From Gadus chalcogrammus (lineage: Eukaryota > Chordata > Actinopteri > Gadiformes > Gadidae): a stretch of 64,000 bases of DNA. The position numbers and the translations under genes were made by a program. Positions 60,677-64,000 of the stretch are shown one piece after another (position 1 is the first letter of the stretch; the number at the start of each line of letters is the position of its first letter). The notes under the pieces are model-generated. The model ran no database searches. It saw only the letters and a program-made list of their open reading frames with translations, and was not told where the DNA came from. The stretch is taken from positions 6,665,096-6,729,095 of the forward strand of contig NC_079417.1 in the NCBI RefSeq assembly GCF_026213295.1. The letters run 5' to 3'.

Positions 60677-61499
60677 TATTATCATAATCAGCAGTGTGTA
60701 CACTGCTTAACAAATTTTGTATTATATTCATCTCGAACAAGTGCCACAAAATATTTCTTGATCTGTACTACACCAGGTTTCTATATATAAAGTATATGTA
60801 TCCTTTGACTTCCATCCATTGCCCTCTTATTTCAAAGAGCTTCTTGGCATCAATCTGCCACAGATGTTGAGACCCACTTCTTATGCCTCGTTCAAATGCT
60901 GGCCATGTCTTTCGGTAAATATCACAAATTAAAATAAGAACTATACCCTCCTCTCTTCTTGTTCTGACACTACATTGATACTCAACAAGCTGTCCAACCA
61001 TTGTCTTCCTTCTTTCATCACAATATGAATACGAACTGTGTATATTCTAATGTGAGACGTTCAAAAACAGCAGACCTTTCAGAGTCGCAGAGAAAACTGA
61101 TAAAATACATGTTCCTGGTCTCAACCTGAAATTTATGACACACACGTTCCGAATGATTTAATGTTATGAGTACCCAATGTTTATGTTTTTGTGGGTGTGT
61201 CTCCGCAATCGTGCAGGCGTGAAATCTCTCTATTTCATACATAACCACTGGCGCACAACTCGACGTAACCATGGCAGCAGTTGCTACCACAACATGTGTC
61301 TTGCACGATGCCCCTGTTCTGTAACCACCGTACGTGGAGTTAAAACAGCAGTGACCCAACAGTTGGCATCGACCACAACTATGCGTTATTATGGGATGCT
61401 GAGGGTCTAGTCTGAGAAAATGTTGGCCCACCCAAGTATTTCATCTGGCACTTGATGAACCATGTGTAACATAGTCATAAACTCACATACAGACGCATG

Positions 61500-61530
61500 C
61501 ACGCAGACACACACACACACAAGACACACA

Positions 61531-61605
<75 letters not shown>

Positions 61606-61622
61606 ACACACACACACACACA

Positions 61623-61674
<52 letters not shown>

Positions 61675-61715
61675 TTACACGCAAAGGCATACACACACGC
61701 ACACATGCACAAAGG
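61500..61715. repeat. (CA)n microsatellite
   Basis: CA blocks with a few CACC and GTAC interruptions; core 61531-61603. Confidence 0.96.
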
Positions 61716-63384
61716 CACACAATTTATAACTCATAAAAGCTCTATTCATTTGGCATTTGTTTAAAAGGTGATGGTCAATTCAGACCCCGATTGGCAGTTT
61801 TTGAGTGAGTAGGTGAGAGATGTGTCTCCACTTTTGGGGAGTCTTTCGGAGACGGTAACACACTAATAACATTTAGAACCCAGCAGGTCAAGGTTCCATA
61901 AGCTGTAGAACCGGGACCTTTAATTATATGATCTTGGTAGTAAGACCAAATCCTTCACCTCATTTGTGTTAATAAAAAGAGTTTAAAACATAAACAACTT
62001 TGGAAGTTTGGCTCACTTAACTTCTGGAACTACATAGTTAATGATTAAATGTTTCCTAACAAGCAGTAGTCTGTAAAAGTGTTACCATTAGAAATTGTAT
62101 TCATGGCCTTGGTGAATATTTAGCGACATTGTGTTGTCTTAAAATAAGTTGTTTGGCTCTTCTCAAGGCTAGCTTTTGTGGTAACAGCTTTGTTTTTATG
62201 TTTATTATAGTGTTGACCTTGGATATAATGTGTAGAGGTTATTATGATGTCCTGAAAGAGTTGCCAAAGTGGCTTAGGAAAAATTTGCCATTGCATACAC
62301 ACATTAAAGACTCAAGTCTTCCACTCTCTACTAAAGTGCCTTCCTTATAGAACACCGGTCAAATTATAATCAGGGTGCAGTATATTTTACATTATTTACT
62401 CCTGTTCAGATACATGTAAATATAACAATATTATTTTATCAATGAGAATGTTTTTAATACCTTAATGTTGTAAGAATATGATCCAAGGATATACAACCAC
62501 AAAATAAATAAATGATGTATTGGCATTCTGGCAAATTCTGATCCCAACCCCCTCCGTCATGGGAAAATTGACCCAATAATCTGACTCTTGTTTTCCACTG
62601 TTAGTGAAAACCAAACCAAATCTAGCTGAACAGTGCATGTAGTTAAACTGCTGGTCGTACCACAGGGCAATTTTCCCTCATTCATTGCTACTAGCGTCTG
62701 GTGTCCATCTACATCCAAAACGTCTCTATTTCGTAAAAATAAATAAATATATATTTTAATTTTTATCTGGGCATGCGTCTCCGCTGACTCGCGTGAATCC
62801 GATATCCTGGTTTTTCAAAGCGTGTTCATTGTGTTGTGAGCTTGTGTACCCACCTGTCTGATATCCATCATCGGCACGAGGGGCCTGGACTCTGTTTCAT
62901 GGTGAAGTGGCACCGTGGTTACATTTTCTGCACCGTGCTGTAGTGCACATGGTCGGAAATGCGTTGTATACGCAAGCACTTTACTGTTTTGGTTGTAGTT
63001 AAGTACTGTGCCTCGCTTGGTGCCATATTTGTCTCAGCCCTGTCAGCAGGTAGGTGGTCTGGAGTCTGTACTTGGTTGGCAGGGACGTGAGAAATGAAAG
63101 CATACTGGCCCTCTCTATTTCCTGTTGCTGTTTAAAGAAAAGGGGCTCGCAGAATCTCGTTAGATGGTTGGTGGATGCTGAATTAACAGCAGGGCCACTG
63201 ATTTTCTGTGTGCGGTGGACTTTGAGGGATTTTGCGTTTGGGAAAGGCATAAAAAGATTGTAATAAGGGAAACACTCATTCAAGGACAACCATCCGAGAT
63301 CTGGTAATAATCAAAACAAATAAAACAAAAACAGTTGCTTGTGAACCATACGAGCGTATTGCATGAAGGGCCACACATTGGGGA

Positions 63385-63425
63385 ATGGTAAATGGACTGA
63401 AATCGTAAAGCGCTTTCATAGTTCT
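63385..63425 (+). repeat. Dispersed teleost repeat fragment
   Basis: GGTAAATGGACTGAAATCG then AAAGCGCTTTCATAG, related to 7390 and 51750. A similar fragment (TCGAAAGCGACTTGCAGTGG) lies near 63718. The (CA)n array between them suggests one disrupted element. Confidence 0.55.
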
Positions 63426-63432
63426 TACATTA

Positions 63433-63524
63433 ACACACAAACACACACAAACAAACACACACACACCAACACACTCCACAACACACACACAACACACCAC
63501 ACACACACACACACACACACACAC

Positions 63525-63567
<43 letters not shown>

Positions 63568-63587
63568 ACACAAACACACACACACTT
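63433..63587. repeat. (CA)n microsatellite
   Basis: CA array with CAACA and CCACA interruptions. Confidence 0.95.
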
Positions 63588-64000
63588 TAACACATACAAG
63601 ATGGTGTCAACCATGCCAGGTTACCATTGGCAGGTTAGAACGGGTTTATGGTTTAGGTACCCCATAGACCAGCAGCCCTCAGGTAATTACCATTTATTCA
63701 TGTCGCAAAAGCTTCAATCGAAAGCGACTTGCAGTGGATTCAGATGCAGATCAGAGCCGACGGGCACCACAACACATTTCTCCACATTGATTTCACTTTA
63801 CCGGCAATACTAGTTCACATTATATTGATGATTTATGTTGAAATGTTTTTGGAGTGTGCCGTGTAGCTCCCGCCCTGCAGATGATTTATTTCTTGCCGGT
63901 AACTCTACGGCAATAAACGTGTGGAAGACCTTCCCTGTGAAATAAACAAATGAATCAAAGATGAGACATCGGTTTATTTGTTACAACCTCAGTTGAGAAT

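Larger units (their letters stand above)
54861..64000. other. Region downstream of the ldb3 short isoform, no coding exon recognised
   Basis: This is either the ldb3 intron before the LIM exons or intergenic DNA. It was read for LIM zinc-finger cysteine and histidine patterns on both strands without success. It holds TG and CA arrays, a MITE, repeat fragments, and a G/C-palindromic patch at 54945-55040. The stretches 55100-56400, 56800-57680, 58100-59820 and 60700-61480 contain nothing else I can name. Confidence 0.65.

Overview
The window looks like nuclear DNA from a teleost fish. It carries interrupted genes with GT-AG introns, tRNA-derived SINEs, short inverted-repeat DNA transposons and more than 40 long dinucleotide arrays of (CA)n, (TG)n, (GA)n and (CT)n. 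That microsatellite load recalls gadid (cod-family) genomes, but the species assignment is inference. Nearly all long open frames in the window are translations of these arrays and are not genes.

Two genes are supported, both on the + strand and in tandem. The first is the 3' half of a melanopsin gene (opn4). Five exons between 479 and 4557 encode part of cytoplasmic loop 3, TM6, TM7 with the retinal-binding lysine, and a long Ser/Thr-rich tail, followed by a poly(A) signal at 4809. The 5' exons lie before the window. The second is ldb3 (ZASP/Cypher, a Z-disc PDZ protein). It has a TATA promoter near 14926, a probable non-coding exon 1 (about 14955-15110), the start codon at 16213 in the next exon, PDZ exons at 16213 and 30461, a small linker exon at 47178, a proline-rich exon with the ZASP motif at 47768, an internal conserved exon at 51508, a 37-nt exon at 51891, and a terminal exon at 52956-53052. 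That last exon ends a short isoform without LIM domains. The opn4-ldb3 order and orientation match the vertebrate OPN4-LDB3 neighbourhood.

Layout: 1-4830 opn4; 4831-14900 intergenic, with microsatellites, repeat fragments, and MEF2-type sites at 11341 and 12581; 14926-53052 ldb3, with two very large introns (14.1 kb and 16.6 kb) full of dinucleotide arrays, SINEs and MITE-like elements; 53053 to about 54860 the probable 3' UTR of the short ldb3 transcript; 54860-64000 non-coding, containing a roughly 700-bp palindromic MITE at 59976-60676. No exons for LDB3 LIM domains were recognised, so they lie beyond the window or are absent in this paralogue.

The points most worth checking are two candidate in-frame ldb3 micro-exons (21 and 18 nt), the CU-rich and UG-rich arrays flanking the short-isoform terminal exon, perfect 13-14 bp hairpins of unexplained origin, a G-quadruplex-prone ldb3 promoter, and the MITE. 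I did not find a wholly new genetic system.
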